Shown here: piece by piece, positions 7,807 to 16,318 of the stretch | Position numbering within the stretch: the stretch's first letter is position 1 | Layout of the letters: the number at the start of each line of letters is the position of its first letter | Origin: Nostoc edaphicum CCNP1411 | GTDB taxonomy: Bacteria; Cyanobacteriota; Cyanobacteriia; Cyanobacteriales; Nostocaceae | Assembly (NCBI RefSeq): GCF_014023275.1 | Contig: NZ_CP054698.1 | Location: 5,913,001 to 5,977,000, forward strand | DNA length: 64,000 nt | Reading direction: 5' to 3' | Position numbers and translations under genes: made by a program | Notes under the pieces: generated by a model | Seen by the model: only the letters and a program-made list of their open reading frames with translations | Told to the model about the DNA's origin: nothing | The model's database searches: none

Positions 7807-9957
7807 TCAAGGAATTAAAAAGTCTATATGATCTCCGGGTTTGGTTCGCAACTTTTCCAAAGAACCTTGAATTTTCAACTTACCTTGATCTAGCAATACA
7901 ATCCAATCAGCGCGATTCACTACCTTCGGACGGTGAGTAATTAAAATCGTAGTTTTACCCCAGCGATGCTTAAACAATTTATCCAAAACTTCTGCTTCAC
8001 TTACTGGATCAAGTCCACCAGTAGATTCATCCAAAATGAGAACTGATGGATTGGTCACAATGGCTCTTGCTATTGCTAACCTTTGACGTTGACCACCAGA
8101 AATATTTGCACCAAATTCACCTAAAACAGTTTGATATTTGTCAGGTAACTTACTGATAAATTCATCAGCTTCCGCAACTTTGCAAGCTCTGACAATTTGC
8201 TCAAAGGTAACCTGTGGTGCGCCTAAGCGAAAGTTTTCCACAATAGAACGACTCCAGAAATGAGGCTCTTGAGGAACAAGAACTACCTGTTGACGCAAAC
8301 AATCAAGAGAAAGGTCTTGGAGGTTATAAAGTCCAATCCGAATATTGCCAGATTGTAGCGGATATAACCCAGCAATCAATTTAGCTAGAGTACTTTTACC
8401 ACAACCTGATTTACCGATAATAGCGACAACCTTTCCACCAGGAATAGTTAAAGAAAAGTCATCGATTAAATCAAGCCTACCAGCATAGTGAAAGTTAATA
8501 TTTGTACAAACAATATCAGCATCTCCCGGAATTTCTGCAAAAGGCTTGATCTCATCACCTTCATTTTCGGAAGTAGCGTCTATAACTTCTGTAAGGCGTT
8601 GTGTGGCTGTTTTTGCACGAGTAAATTCTTCCACAAAACTGATTACAGTTGTAATTAAGCCCAGAAAATTACCATTCATTGAGTTAAAAGCAAGTAATTG
8701 CCCAATACTCAGGTTTTCTGCTGGGTTAATCACTAAATTACCACCGAACCAAAGCAAAATAACGCCACCAATACTAGCAACAAAGCTAGAGAAAGTATTA
8801 TTGATAATGCCAATTTGAATCGTGCTAAATGTCACATTAGCAAGACGAGCAAATCGGCTTTGAAATTCGTCCCAAAATTGTGGTCTAGATGTGGTGGTTT
8901 TGAGAGTAAGAGCACCTTTAAATGTTTCTACTAAAACCCCTTGTGTTTCGGCTTCTTGAACTAAAAGCTCACGAGTCTTTTGACGCAAAGTAGGCTGGAA
9001 GACTACTGTAGATATGCTCATCACTACAGCAATGAATACAGCCACTACTGTAAGTTTCCAGCTATAAAAAGCCATAAAACCAAAAGAAATCAATGCAATA
9101 AAAAATTGGCTGGGCAGACTGATAATTAAATGAGCAACTAACTGATTAATTTGGTCAATATCTCGCAGGCGGCTAACGATTTCACCACTGCGACGAGCTT
9201 CATAATAAGAGAGAGGTAATCGCAGAATTTGCCGCCCAAATTCTAGAACTAGCCCTAATTGCAGACGTTGTGCAAAGTGAGCAATCAAGTTAGACTGTAC
9301 AAACGACAGACTACGCGAAACAACATTCATCACCACAACTGCGATCGCTACAGTCGTAAGTAACTTTGTATCACCTCGAACCAGCACATCATCAGTGAGA
9401 ATTTGCAGTAGAAAAGGGGAAGCTAAAGACAGCAAACCCAACATTAGGTTCAGGGGCAAAACTTGAGCTAAAATGGCGCGATAAATCCAAACGCGCTTAA
9501 AGAAACGCCAAAATCCGCCAACTTTCTCATCCTTTTGGGCAAAAAAGCGTATTGGATCAGGTTCCAATAAAAGTATCAACCAATCTGTCCAACCTTCTGC
9601 TATCTCTTGTTGAGAAAGATAGCGAACCCCTACAGCCGGATCTGCAACTAAACATTTCTTGCCTTTTTTACCATATAAAACAACCCAATGATTTCCTTTC
9701 CAGTGAATAATTGCCGGTAGAGGCGCTTCATTCATTCGGTTGAGAAGTTCTGGGGAAGTTTTCACTGGACGAGCATTAAAACCAAGTGTTTCTGCTCCTC
9801 GCTTCAACCCCAATAAAGTAGTTCCAAATTGCCCAGTACCTACAGCTTCACGAATGCGGCTGAGAGTAAAAGTACGTCCATAATATTTGGCAATAGCAGC
9901 AAGACAAGCAGCTCCGCAGTCTTCTTCACTATGCTGTTTAACAAACTGGTATTTCAT
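7807..9957 (-). CDS. C39 peptidase-containing ABC exporter
   Basis: This 716-residue bacteriocin-type exporter combines leader cleavage and transport. Residues 1-130 are a C39 cysteine protease with Cys14 in EEDCGAACLA, His90 in GNHWVV and Asp106 in VADPAVG, so the catalytic triad looks complete. A membrane domain follows (about 165-445), then an ATPase with Walker A IGKSGCGKST, signature SGGQRQRLAIARA and Walker B VLILDES. The family cuts after Gly-Gly or Gly-Ala type leaders and exports the core. Precursors with such leaders lie directly upstream on the same strand and the HlyD partner lies downstream, so this is probably one secretion system. Confidence 0.95.
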   Translation of the reverse strand: MKYQFVKQHSEEDCGAACLAAIAKYYGRTFTLSRIREAVGTGQFGTTLLGLKRGAETLGFNARPVKTSPELLNRMNEAPLPAIIHWKGNHWVVLYGKKGKKCLVADPAVGVRYLSQQEIAEGWTDWLILLLEPDPIRFFAQKDEKVGGFWRFFKRVWIYRAILAQVLPLNLMLGLLSLASPFLLQILTDDVLVRGDTKLLTTVAIAVVVMNVVSRSLSFVQSNLIAHFAQRLQLGLVLEFGRQILRLPLSYYEARRSGEIVSRLRDIDQINQLVAHLIISLPSQFFIALISFGFMAFYSWKLTVVAVFIAVVMSISTVVFQPTLRQKTRELLVQEAETQGVLVETFKGALTLKTTTSRPQFWDEFQSRFARLANVTFSTIQIGIINNTFSSFVASIGGVILLWFGGNLVINPAENLSIGQLLAFNSMNGNFLGLITTVISFVEEFTRAKTATQRLTEVIDATSENEGDEIKPFAEIPGDADIVCTNINFHYAGRLDLIDDFSLTIPGGKVVAIIGKSGCGKSTLAKLIAGLYPLQSGNIRIGLYNLQDLSLDCLRQQVVLVPQEPHFWSRSIVENFRLGAPQVTFEQIVRACKVAEADEFISKLPDKYQTVLGEFGANISGGQRQRLAIARAIVTNPSVLILDESTGGLDPVSEAEVLDKLFKHRWGKTTILITHRPKVVNRADWIVLLDQGKLKIQGSLEKLRTKPGDHIDFLIP

Positions 9958-10078
9958 CGGTAAATTGCCCTACATAATGACAACTGCTACCCTAAGATGT
10001 TGTCAATCTATTGCGATATTTTTGAATTACTAAATACTATTAAATTCATCTGCTATCAACCAAGCTAATTTATGGTTT

Positions 10079-10375
10079 TCACCATAATAAAAACATCAGA
10101 AACAATTTATCGCAAAAATTTAAGCTTCTCCCGCCTTGTCCGCTAAATCCAATCGTAGTTTGTGAAAGCGCATATCCAGTTTCTTGCTTACTAGAGAAAC
10201 TAGAATCACCATCAGAAATATTACTTTCATTAATGGCAAAAGTTTCTATGTTTGTCCTTTGCACGAAAAAATAATCGGGATTAGAAAATAAACTGCCGGC
10301 AGATACAACTTCTTGCTCTTTTTCAGATAAATCAAGAAATAATTCACGCTTTTGGTGTGTGATATTGTTAGACAT
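10079..10375 (-). CDS. Divergent leader peptide precursor (AG-type cleavage site)
   Basis: The start at 10375 (MSNNITHQ) is preferred because the leader then resembles its neighbours: ELFLDLSEKEQEVVSAG, matching the LFTDLSNEQQEVVAGG leader of the next gene. The expected processing site is Ala-Gly rather than Gly-Gly. The ~70-residue core is Ser- and Phe-rich and ends in a hydrophobic tail (KLFLMFLLW) unlike the other two precursors. It is the precursor nearest the exporter gene (121 bases upstream). No modification enzyme is nearby. The peptide class is well supported by the leader; the activity is unknown. Confidence 0.7.
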   Translation of the reverse strand: MSNNITHQKRELFLDLSEKEQEVVSAGSLFSNPDYFFVQRTNIETFAINESNISDGDSSFSSKQETGYALSQTTIGFSGQGGRSLNFCDKLFLMFLLW

Positions 10376-10537
10376 AGTATTAGCTCTATACTTTGGCAAT
10401 CTAAACAGCTTGCAACAGCATGAACAGCAAAATAATCAAATCTTTTGACGTAGTAACGTTGTAAGCACCCAAAGATAATCAATGTTGAAAACGACAAAAT
10501 TACAACAGCTAAATATCAGATACTACTTTGGAACAAA

Positions 10538-10573
10538 AGATGACCCATATAATCGTCTTATTATGGGTCATCT
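10538..10573 (-). terminator. Terminator between two precursor genes
   Basis: AGATGACCCATA (10538-10549) pairs perfectly with TATGGGTCATCT (10562-10573). On the minus strand the stem is followed by TTTTGTT. It lies downstream of the 81-residue precursor and upstream of the divergent one, so it could reduce read-through into the exporter genes and favour precursor over exporter expression. Confidence 0.7.
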
Positions 10574-10660
10574 GTGGAATCTTTAGTACCAAGTTGTTTT
10601 TAAGTGTGCCGCTAACGTTCCCAATGCTGAAATTTTAAACAACGCCTTTGTAGATTATTT

Positions 10661-10906
10661 TTAGTGGTCATCTAAAAGGTCAGGAATATGATTAGCATCT
10701 AAAGCTAAGAAAGCTAGTCCAGCAGTCTTAACATTTTTAGACTTCCCATTAGATTTAGCAGTGCTGCCATTTGGACCTGAAGAACTACTGCCATTTAGAA
10801 TATTTTCACTAGCGTTGTAAAAAGTAGCATCTATTTGAAAATCGACACCACCAGCTACAACTTCTTGTTGCTCGTTTGATAAATCTGTAAACAATTTGTG
10901 AGACAT
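10661..10906 (-). CDS. Double-glycine leader peptide precursor (bacteriocin-like)
   Basis: This is an 81-residue precursor. The leader MSHKLFTDLSNEQQEVVAGG ends in Gly-Gly at residues 19-20, the standard C39 cleavage signal. The ~61-residue core begins VDFQIDATFYNASENILNG and then has a Ser/Gly/Asn-rich stretch, an AGLAFLALDA segment and an acidic end (DLLDDH). It is a clear paralogue of the gene at 11073-11324 in both leader and core. Leaders of this form are known in cyanobacterial putative class II bacteriocins; no lanthipeptide or cyclisation enzyme is adjacent. Whether it is antimicrobial or a signal is not known. Confidence 0.85.
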   Translation of the reverse strand: MSHKLFTDLSNEQQEVVAGGVDFQIDATFYNASENILNGSSSSGPNGSTAKSNGKSKNVKTAGLAFLALDANHIPDLLDDH

Positions 10907-10954
10907 AGCTGCAAACTTCCTACTTTTGATTTGATGAATGTTTAGTATTAACTA

Positions 10955-11040
10955 CATGAGTTCGCAATTAAGGGTTGAAAGATTGATTTTGTCATTCTAT
11001 CTAAGTCCTTTATTTTGAAACTATTTTCATCGAACTCATG
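10955..11040. repeat. Short inverted-repeat element between precursor genes
   Basis: The ends are CATGAGTTCG (10955-10964) and CGAACTCATG (11031-11040), a perfect 10-base inverted repeat around an AT-rich interior. The tip sequence resembles the AACGTGAGTTCGA ends of the element at 11639-11765. Confidence 0.6.
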
Positions 11041-11072
11041 CATTAATTGATTGTCGGTTTTTAGCTACTAAC

Positions 11073-11324
11073 TTAATAGGTGTATACTTTTGAAATATCA
11101 GGAATGTCATGAGCACCTAAGCCTAAGAAAGCTAGTCCACCAGTCTTAATCTCTGTAGATCCACCGTTAGAATCAGCGGCACTGCCATGAGGATCAGAAC
11201 TGCTATCGCCATTAAGAATATTTTCCTCTCCTGCGAAAAAACTGACATCTAGTTGAAAATCAACACCGCCAGCTACAATTTCTTGTTGCTCGTTGGATAA
11301 TTCGGTAAACAATACGTTAGACAT
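11073..11324 (-). CDS. Double-glycine leader peptide precursor (bacteriocin-like)
   Basis: This is an 83-residue precursor. Its leader MSNVLFTELSNEQQEIVAGG has the Gly-Gly cleavage site at residues 19-20. The core starts VDFQLDVSFFAGEENILNG, followed by a Ser/Asp/Gly-rich region, then TGGLAFLGLGAHDIPDI and a short aromatic tail. It is paralogous to 10661-10906, which suggests local duplication. It is the most upstream gene of the minus-strand export block, so the promoter of the precursors probably lies just beyond 11324. Confidence 0.85.
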   Translation of the reverse strand: MSNVLFTELSNEQQEIVAGGVDFQLDVSFFAGEENILNGDSSSDPHGSAADSNGGSTEIKTGGLAFLGLGAHDIPDISKVYTY

Positions 11325-11638
11325 AATTACAAACCTCGTAATTTTGAGTTGATGAGTTTTTAGCTATTAGTTGATTGCGCTTTTTGCGCCTCAACTCGTC
11401 GCTTGTTAATACAATAGAGGTAAGCAATTAGAAGAGTCATTTGCTTTTTATGCAAACTTAATTTCCCTGTTTATAAAAAGTCGTTGCACAATTAAGCCAG
11501 TAGTATGTCCTAAAAATACATATGGATAAAAACAGGGTTGTCTCCTCTGTCTGGAGGATGATAAATTACAATAGGCTGTTAATAATAAGGTAAAAAAATA
11601 AACTTTTGCCCAATTATCCCTGGGAAAAATATCAAATT

Positions 11639-11765
11639 AACGTGAGTTCGACAAGTCTTATTTGACCTCTCCCCCAACCCCTCTCCGACACGGAGAGGGG
11701 AGCAAAGGCTTGATTTTTCGTTGCTCCTCCCTTTCCGTTTCGGAGAGGTTCATCGAACTCACGTT
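11639..11765. mobile_element. MITE-like element with AACGTGAGTTCGA ends
   Basis: AACGTGAGTTCGA (11639-11651) is exactly inverted as TCGAACTCACGTT (11753-11765), and TTAA/TTAA extends the symmetry outward. The interior carries C-rich and G-rich palindromic blocks typical of these cyanobacterial repeats. No coding capacity. Confidence 0.65.
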
Positions 11766-11893
11766 AAAATTAAAATCTTGTATTTTGTATGCAATAGCCC
11801 CTGACACAGACATACAAAAATCCTGTAGTGGAACTAAAAGCCAGTACAGGAAAAATTAATATAATCAAATAATTAGAAAAAACTTATCGAACA

Positions 11894-12096
11894 GAATTCA
11901 GGAGTCAGGAGTCAGAATTCAGCAATGTTTTCTGAATGAAAAAGCGGATAGCGTAGCGTTAGCGAGTCTTCCAGTGTCTGAATAACCGGCGTTTTTGCAC
12001 CCCCACCAAATCGTATATTTGGTGGTTTTCAATTCCTGCGCCGGTCTGAATCCCCGACTGATTTATTCTGACTCCTGAATTCTGACTTCTGAATTC
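11894..12096. repeat. Inverted repeat element, GAATTCAGGAGTCAG family, copy 2
   Basis: It begins GAATTCAGGAGTCAGGAGTCAG and ends with the inverted form TTCTGACTCCTGAATTCTGA followed by CTTCTGAATTCTTC. A palindromic TAGCGTTAGCGAGTC repeat is embedded near 11950. Like the other copies it ends shortly before a gene stop codon. Confidence 0.6.
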
Positions 12097-12128
12097 TTCT
12101 TCAACAGATTTACAACTTGGTTGTTTGT

Positions 12129-12599
12129 TTATGCAATATTATCTACAAGCCGATCGCGAATTGTTTTGAGTTGGTCTTGAGTCTTAATTGGCTCTCGCGG
12201 TGCTGGCAATTCGGTATTAGGCCAGTTAGGTAAATCATTACAGGGGCATAACAATGCCGGCATCCCGACGTTTCGTGCGGCTACTGGCATATTGCAACGA
12301 CCACAAGGCAGCATATCCCATGCCGGTGTCAACAGTTCAGCAATGGTTTCATGTGTCCCCTCTAGGTAACAGTCACCCGATTCCGGTGAGATAATTTTCT
12401 GCCAGCACTCTTCAAATTCTTCACTATAGCGATCGCCATTTAGCACCGATAGCGGAGCGATAGCGAGTCCGCGTTCGCGCAGCGTTTCGTAGAGGGCGTC
12501 TTGAGGCAAAAGGCTTGCCTTACCGTTGCCCATAATCACTTTCTTACCCAACTGAAACCAGTAGGCAAGGTATCCTCTAACTTCTTGTTTGGTTGCCAT
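12129..12599 (-). CDS. Hypothetical protein with zinc-ribbon-like cysteines
   Basis: A 156-residue protein of unknown function. Residues ~97-120 hold CGRCNMPVAARN then LLCPCNDL, a CxxC...CxC pattern that could bind zinc. No signal peptide or membrane helix. It lies 52 bases downstream of cobU on the same strand and may be co-transcribed. The part of the gene at about 12448-12500 carries a palindromic dispersed repeat read in frame (ERGLAIAPLS), which suggests a repeat insertion tolerated within the coding sequence. Confidence 0.65.
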   Translation of the reverse strand: MATKQEVRGYLAYWFQLGKKVIMGNGKASLLPQDALYETLRERGLAIAPLSVLNGDRYSEEFEECWQKIISPESGDCYLEGTHETIAELLTPAWDMLPCGRCNMPVAARNVGMPALLCPCNDLPNWPNTELPAPREPIKTQDQLKTIRDRLVDNIA

Positions 12600-12606
12600 A
12601 TTACAA

Positions 12607-12634
12607 TTTTAGATTTTAGATTTTAGATTTTGGA
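12607..12634. repeat. Heptanucleotide tandem repeat
   Basis: Three or more copies of a TTTTAGA unit between cobU and the downstream hypothetical gene. Confidence 0.7.
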
Positions 12635-12651
12635 TTAATTTGAATCAAGAG

Positions 12652-13227
12652 TTAAGAATCTTGACTCCTGAATGTTCCAGCATCCTCTCTATTTGGCAAT
12701 GGCGAACCAAGGACGCTGAGATTGAGAACATGACCACCAGTAACTAAATAAACAGTTTCGCTGAGTACACTTAGCTGGCGCACTAAAGAACCTAGGCGAT
12801 CGCGGAACATCCTTCCAAGGGGATAAGCTGGTATCACACCCCAACCCACCTCTTCTGCTACAAACACTATATCAGCAGCAACCAAATCCACCGTCTCTAA
12901 CAACTCTGCAAGAATGTTTTCCCAGCTAGATTCGTCCTGTTCCAGGAGATTAGCAACCCAAGTTCCTAAAGAATCAACTAAAAGGCAGGTATAGGGTTTC
13001 GCATCAGCCAGGGTAGCAGACAACTCCACAGGTATAGATAAAGTTACCCAGTCTTCGGGACGACGTTGTTGGTGATCTAGAATGCGTTGATGCCACTCTT
13101 GGTCATCTGGGTTATCGATGGCTGTTGCTACGTAAACAACTGCTTTTCCTGACTGCATGGCCAGAGTTTCCGCCCATTCACTTTTACCAGATCGTGCTGG
13201 CCCTGTTACTAAGATGATTTTACCCAA
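12652..13227 (-). CDS. cobU: Adenosylcobinamide kinase / adenosylcobinamide-phosphate guanylyltransferase
   Basis: This bifunctional enzyme of cobalamin nucleotide-loop assembly phosphorylates adenosylcobinamide and then transfers GMP to it. The 191-residue length fits the family. The P-loop GPARSGKS is at residues 9-16, followed by YVATAI and the EWHQRILDHQQRRP segment that contains the guanylylation histidine region. LLVDSLGTWV is the Walker B-like strand, and FVAEEVGWGVIPAYPLGR is a hallmark of the family. The cytoplasmic location is inferred. The gene is separated from the plus-strand gene at 13443 by a divergent promoter region. Confidence 0.93.
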   Translation of the reverse strand: MGKIILVTGPARSGKSEWAETLAMQSGKAVVYVATAIDNPDDQEWHQRILDHQQRRPEDWVTLSIPVELSATLADAKPYTCLLVDSLGTWVANLLEQDESSWENILAELLETVDLVAADIVFVAEEVGWGVIPAYPLGRMFRDRLGSLVRQLSVLSETVYLVTGGHVLNLSVLGSPLPNREDAGTFRSQDS

Positions 13228-13442
13228 AATGGTTTCCTGAGTATTTTAACAATATGCTAAGGTTGCAATTTATCACTAGAGTTTTTTCTTTCATCGGTGA
13301 GATTTTTGGTTTCAAATAACTTTTAAGAGATAAAATTAGCACCAGCATCATTGATGCCACAATTGGCAAAAGCCGAAAATCCCAACAACCCCATTCTTAA
13401 TTATTCAATACCACTGGGGACAGCAAACTTTAGGATGTTTTT

Positions 13443-14270
13443 ATGAACGCAGGCTTAAAACGCATTGAAGCAACTCTACATGATTTAGGGAATCGCGGCA
13501 CTGCCTCTGCCGCTGAAACAGGTGATTCGACGACAAAACGGCCTTTCTCTTTTAGAATTAGCGTCGGAGCCAACGAACCCACAGAAAGTACACAAACTCC
13601 ATCCTCTCAGAATGGGGAACTAAATACACAAGAACAAACAGTTGACTTGGGTGTAGATACTGACAGTGATTATCCTCACGAGCAAAATTTCTTTCCTCAG
13701 CACGACTCTGTGCAGACCTTTCAAGCAGAAGATCATGGTGGCAAAACACCCAGCCTACCCAAGTTGAAAACTCCAAGCTTTAGTAGCCATCGACACGGTG
13801 CCAATCCAGGATTGGCGATGAATCTATTGCAAGAAATTCAAGAAACTGTCGCCGGTTGGCAAACAGAATTGCAAAATATTTTGAAGCAAATTCAGGATAT
13901 TTACTTAGAAGGCCCAATTGTCAATGGCTGGTTAGAATCCAATCCCACCGAACCAGAACCAGCAGGAACCGCAACACTGCGCCATGCAGAAGTTGACCGC
14001 CTGATGAACTACGTAGAAGAAATTTGCGCCAGTGGTGGGAAAGTATCTTATCAATCATCTATTACTGGCTACCGCCTCTGTGGTGTGGACGACACTGGTA
14101 AAGTCTGGTCGCGTCCATGTCCAGCGGATCAGGTTCCCAATGTTAGCATGGCGATCGCTCGTTACCAAAAGTTACGTCAACTGTTAGGGCGCAAGCAATC
14201 CTTGGAAACCCGCCTTAGTCAACTAGCCCAAACTCTTGTAGTTTTACACAGTCATATTCAACAAACGTGA
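13443..14270 (+). CDS. Conserved-looking hypothetical protein with coiled coil
   Basis: The product was not recognised. The 275 residues have a polar, low-complexity N-terminal half (about 15-120, rich in Ser, Thr, Gln, Glu). The second half is more ordered: a helical segment (LLQEIQETVAGWQTELQNI), a central region with YVEEICASGGKVSYQ and YRLCGVDDTGKVWSRPC, and a C-terminal helix pair ending in QTLVVLHSHIQQT. No signal peptide or membrane helix is visible. It precedes the glycosyltransferase genes by 134 bases on the same strand, but a functional link is not shown. Confidence 0.65.
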   Translation: MNAGLKRIEATLHDLGNRGTASAAETGDSTTKRPFSFRISVGANEPTESTQTPSSQNGELNTQEQTVDLGVDTDSDYPHEQNFFPQHDSVQTFQAEDHGGKTPSLPKLKTPSFSSHRHGANPGLAMNLLQEIQETVAGWQTELQNILKQIQDIYLEGPIVNGWLESNPTEPEPAGTATLRHAEVDRLMNYVEEICASGGKVSYQSSITGYRLCGVDDTGKVWSRPCPADQVPNVSMAIARYQKLRQLLGRKQSLETRLSQLAQTLVVLHSHIQQT

Positions 14271-14404
14271 AGTTTTAAAGATTATTTCCGAAGAAACTCG
14301 GTTGGTGAGTCAGTAACTTTTGGTTTAGATTAGCTCTCAGCAGTTGTGCATTGGATTTAAGATTTTAATCTAAAATCCCAAATCTCAAATCCAAAATTAA
14401 ATTC

Positions 14405-15337
14405 ATGCCAGACACCCAAATCTCTGCCATTATCTGTACTCACAATCGAGATACCTATTTAGGGGCTGCAATTGATAGTCTTTTAGCGCAAGATTTTGCT
14501 GCTGACTTTGAAATTGTGGTAATTGATAATGGATCTAGCGATCGCACTCGTGAAGTTGTAGAAGAAAGGGCCCACAATCCGCGCCTGAAATATGTTTTTG
14601 AACCCACCATTGGCTTATCTGTCGCTCGCAACACGGGTGCAAAAGTAGCCAGTGGTGATATTCTTGCTTATCTGGATGATGATGCCGTTGCCTGCCCTCA
14701 CTGGTTACAAGTTTTATATTTTGCCTATTACAATAACTCTAAGCTTGCGATCGCAGGAGGTAAAGTTACTCTCATCTGGCCCCCAGGAATTCAACAACCA
14801 CGGTGGCTATCTCCAGGCCTAGCTGCAAATTTGGGTGCATACGACTTGGGTGACAGTAACATCTACATCGAGCAACCTGGCTCAACACCCAGAGGCTTAA
14901 ATTACTCCATCCGCCGCAGTTTCTTAGAAGAAATTGGCGGTTTTGATCCACATCTCGGTCGAGTGGGGAAAAATCTATTATCAAATGAAGAACTGCAAAT
15001 GACCGAATTTGCCCTACAGCGTGGTTGGCAAGTCGCTTATCTTCCCGAAGCACTAGTCGCTCACAATGTAGCCCCAGAGCGCCTCCAACGCTCCTGGTTT
15101 TTAAACCGAGGCTGGTGGCAAGGTATCAGTGAATGTTATCGAGAACAACTCGCTGGTAAAGCTGGGATCGCTCAATTGCAGCGAGGTAGCGAACGGTTTA
15201 TACGCGGCTTGTATAAGGCATTGCAATATTTCTCTGATCCCGCAGAACGGTTTGACAAACTTGTTTATGCTTATGGTCAGATTGGTTACTTAAATGCTGC
15301 TATTCAAGGTCTTTTATCTACATCAAATAAGAAATAA
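14405..15337 (+). CDS. Family 2 glycosyltransferase
   Basis: A 310-residue GT-A fold glycosyltransferase that would transfer a sugar from a nucleotide donor to a growing glycan. Key features are the N-terminal ISAIICTHNRDTYL strand, EIVVIDNGSSDRT, and the metal-binding DXD-type motif YLDDDAV at about residues 94-100. GGFDPHLGRVG and an NEELQMTEFAL acceptor-side segment follow. There is no membrane helix. It is followed 23 bases later by a second glycosyltransferase and then by an acetyltransferase, so the three probably form a small exopolysaccharide or hormogonium-polysaccharide operon. The sugar is unknown. Confidence 0.88.
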   Translation: MPDTQISAIICTHNRDTYLGAAIDSLLAQDFAADFEIVVIDNGSSDRTREVVEERAHNPRLKYVFEPTIGLSVARNTGAKVASGDILAYLDDDAVACPHWLQVLYFAYYNNSKLAIAGGKVTLIWPPGIQQPRWLSPGLAANLGAYDLGDSNIYIEQPGSTPRGLNYSIRRSFLEEIGGFDPHLGRVGKNLLSNEELQMTEFALQRGWQVAYLPEALVAHNVAPERLQRSWFLNRGWWQGISECYREQLAGKAGIAQLQRGSERFIRGLYKALQYFSDPAERFDKLVYAYGQIGYLNAAIQGLLSTSNKK

Positions 15338-15360
15338 CCAATAACATAATTTATACACGT

Positions 15361-16317
15361 ATGTCATCTAAAATACCAGTTTCAGTACTAATTCCAGCTA
15401 AAAATGAACAAGTAAATTTGCCTGCGTGCCTTGCTAGCCTTAGCAGAGCAGATGAAATATTTGTAGTAGATTCTCAAAGTACCGACAACAGCATTGAAAT
15501 TGCTAAAAGCCACGGTGTAAATGTCGTACAATTCAACTTCAATGGACGCTGGCCTAAAAAGAAAAATTGGTCTTTAGATAATCTACCTTTTCGCAACGAA
15601 TGGGTACTAATTGTAGATTGCGATGAGCGCATCACCCCCGAACTTTGGGAAGAAATTGACCAAGCAATTCAAAACAATGAATATACAGGTTATTATCTGA
15701 ACCGCCGTGTATTTTTCTTAGGAAAATGGATTCGCTATGGTGGTAAATATCCCGATTGGAATCTACGTTTATTTCAGCATAAAAAAGGTCGCTACGAAAA
15801 TCTAAATACAGAAGATATTCCTAATACTGGTGATAATGAAGTTCACGAACACGTGATTTTGCAGGGGAAAGTTGGGTATCTCAAAAATGATATGCTTCAT
15901 GAAGACTTCCGCGACCTTTACCACTGGTTAGAACGGCACAACCGTTACTCCAACTGGGAAGCCAGTGTTTATTTTAATATTCTCACAGGTAAAGATGATA
16001 GCGGTACTATCGGCGCGAATCTATTTGGTGATGCCGTACAACGCAAGCGCTTTTTGAAGAAAGTGTGGGTACACCTGCCATTTAAACCCCTTTTGCGGTT
16101 TGTTTTATTTTATATAATTCAACGTGGTTTTTTGGATGGCAAAGCAGGATATATCTATGCACGCTTGCTGAGTCAATATGAATATCAAATTGGCGTTAAA
16201 CTTTACGAATTACGCAACTGTGGTGGTCACTTAAATACTGCAACTACCCCGAAGGAGGAAGCAGGGGAGCAGGGGAGCAGGGGAGCAGAAGGAAAGCTAT
16301 TGACCATTGACTCCTAA
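15361..16317 (+). CDS. Family 2 glycosyltransferase, WaaE-like
   Basis: A 318-residue GT2 protein. It begins with VSVLIPAKNEQVNLPACLASL and has EIFVVDSQSTDNS and the DXD-like motif IVDCDERI near residue 84. NRRVFFLGKWIRYGGKYPDW follows, which resembles WaaE/KdtX-type glycosyltransferases of LPS and polysaccharide assembly. The last ~20 residues (EEAGEQGSRGAEGK...) are low complexity. They are encoded by a GGGGAGCA tandem repeat at 16261-16290, so the C-terminus appears to have been extended by repeat expansion. It lies between the other glycosyltransferase and the acetyltransferase. Confidence 0.86.
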   Translation: MSSKIPVSVLIPAKNEQVNLPACLASLSRADEIFVVDSQSTDNSIEIAKSHGVNVVQFNFNGRWPKKKNWSLDNLPFRNEWVLIVDCDERITPELWEEIDQAIQNNEYTGYYLNRRVFFLGKWIRYGGKYPDWNLRLFQHKKGRYENLNTEDIPNTGDNEVHEHVILQGKVGYLKNDMLHEDFRDLYHWLERHNRYSNWEASVYFNILTGKDDSGTIGANLFGDAVQRKRFLKKVWVHLPFKPLLRFVLFYIIQRGFLDGKAGYIYARLLSQYEYQIGVKLYELRNCGGHLNTATTPKEEAGEQGSRGAEGKLLTIDS

Positions 16318-16318
16318 C

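Larger units (their letters stand above)
11325..12128. other. Repeat-rich intergenic region upstream of the precursor genes
   Basis: About 800 bases without a credible gene. It contains the inverted-repeat element at 11639-11765, a GAATTCAGGAGTCAG-family element at 11894-12096 and, inside that, a palindromic GATAGCGTAGCGTTAGCGAGTC dispersed repeat near 11949. The promoter of the peptide precursors is expected in the first ~200 bases. Confidence 0.6.

Noticed and set aside
10246..10497. 83-codon minus-strand ORF across the third precursor
   Set aside because: The overlapping frame contains the conserved leader peptide; this frame has no such feature.
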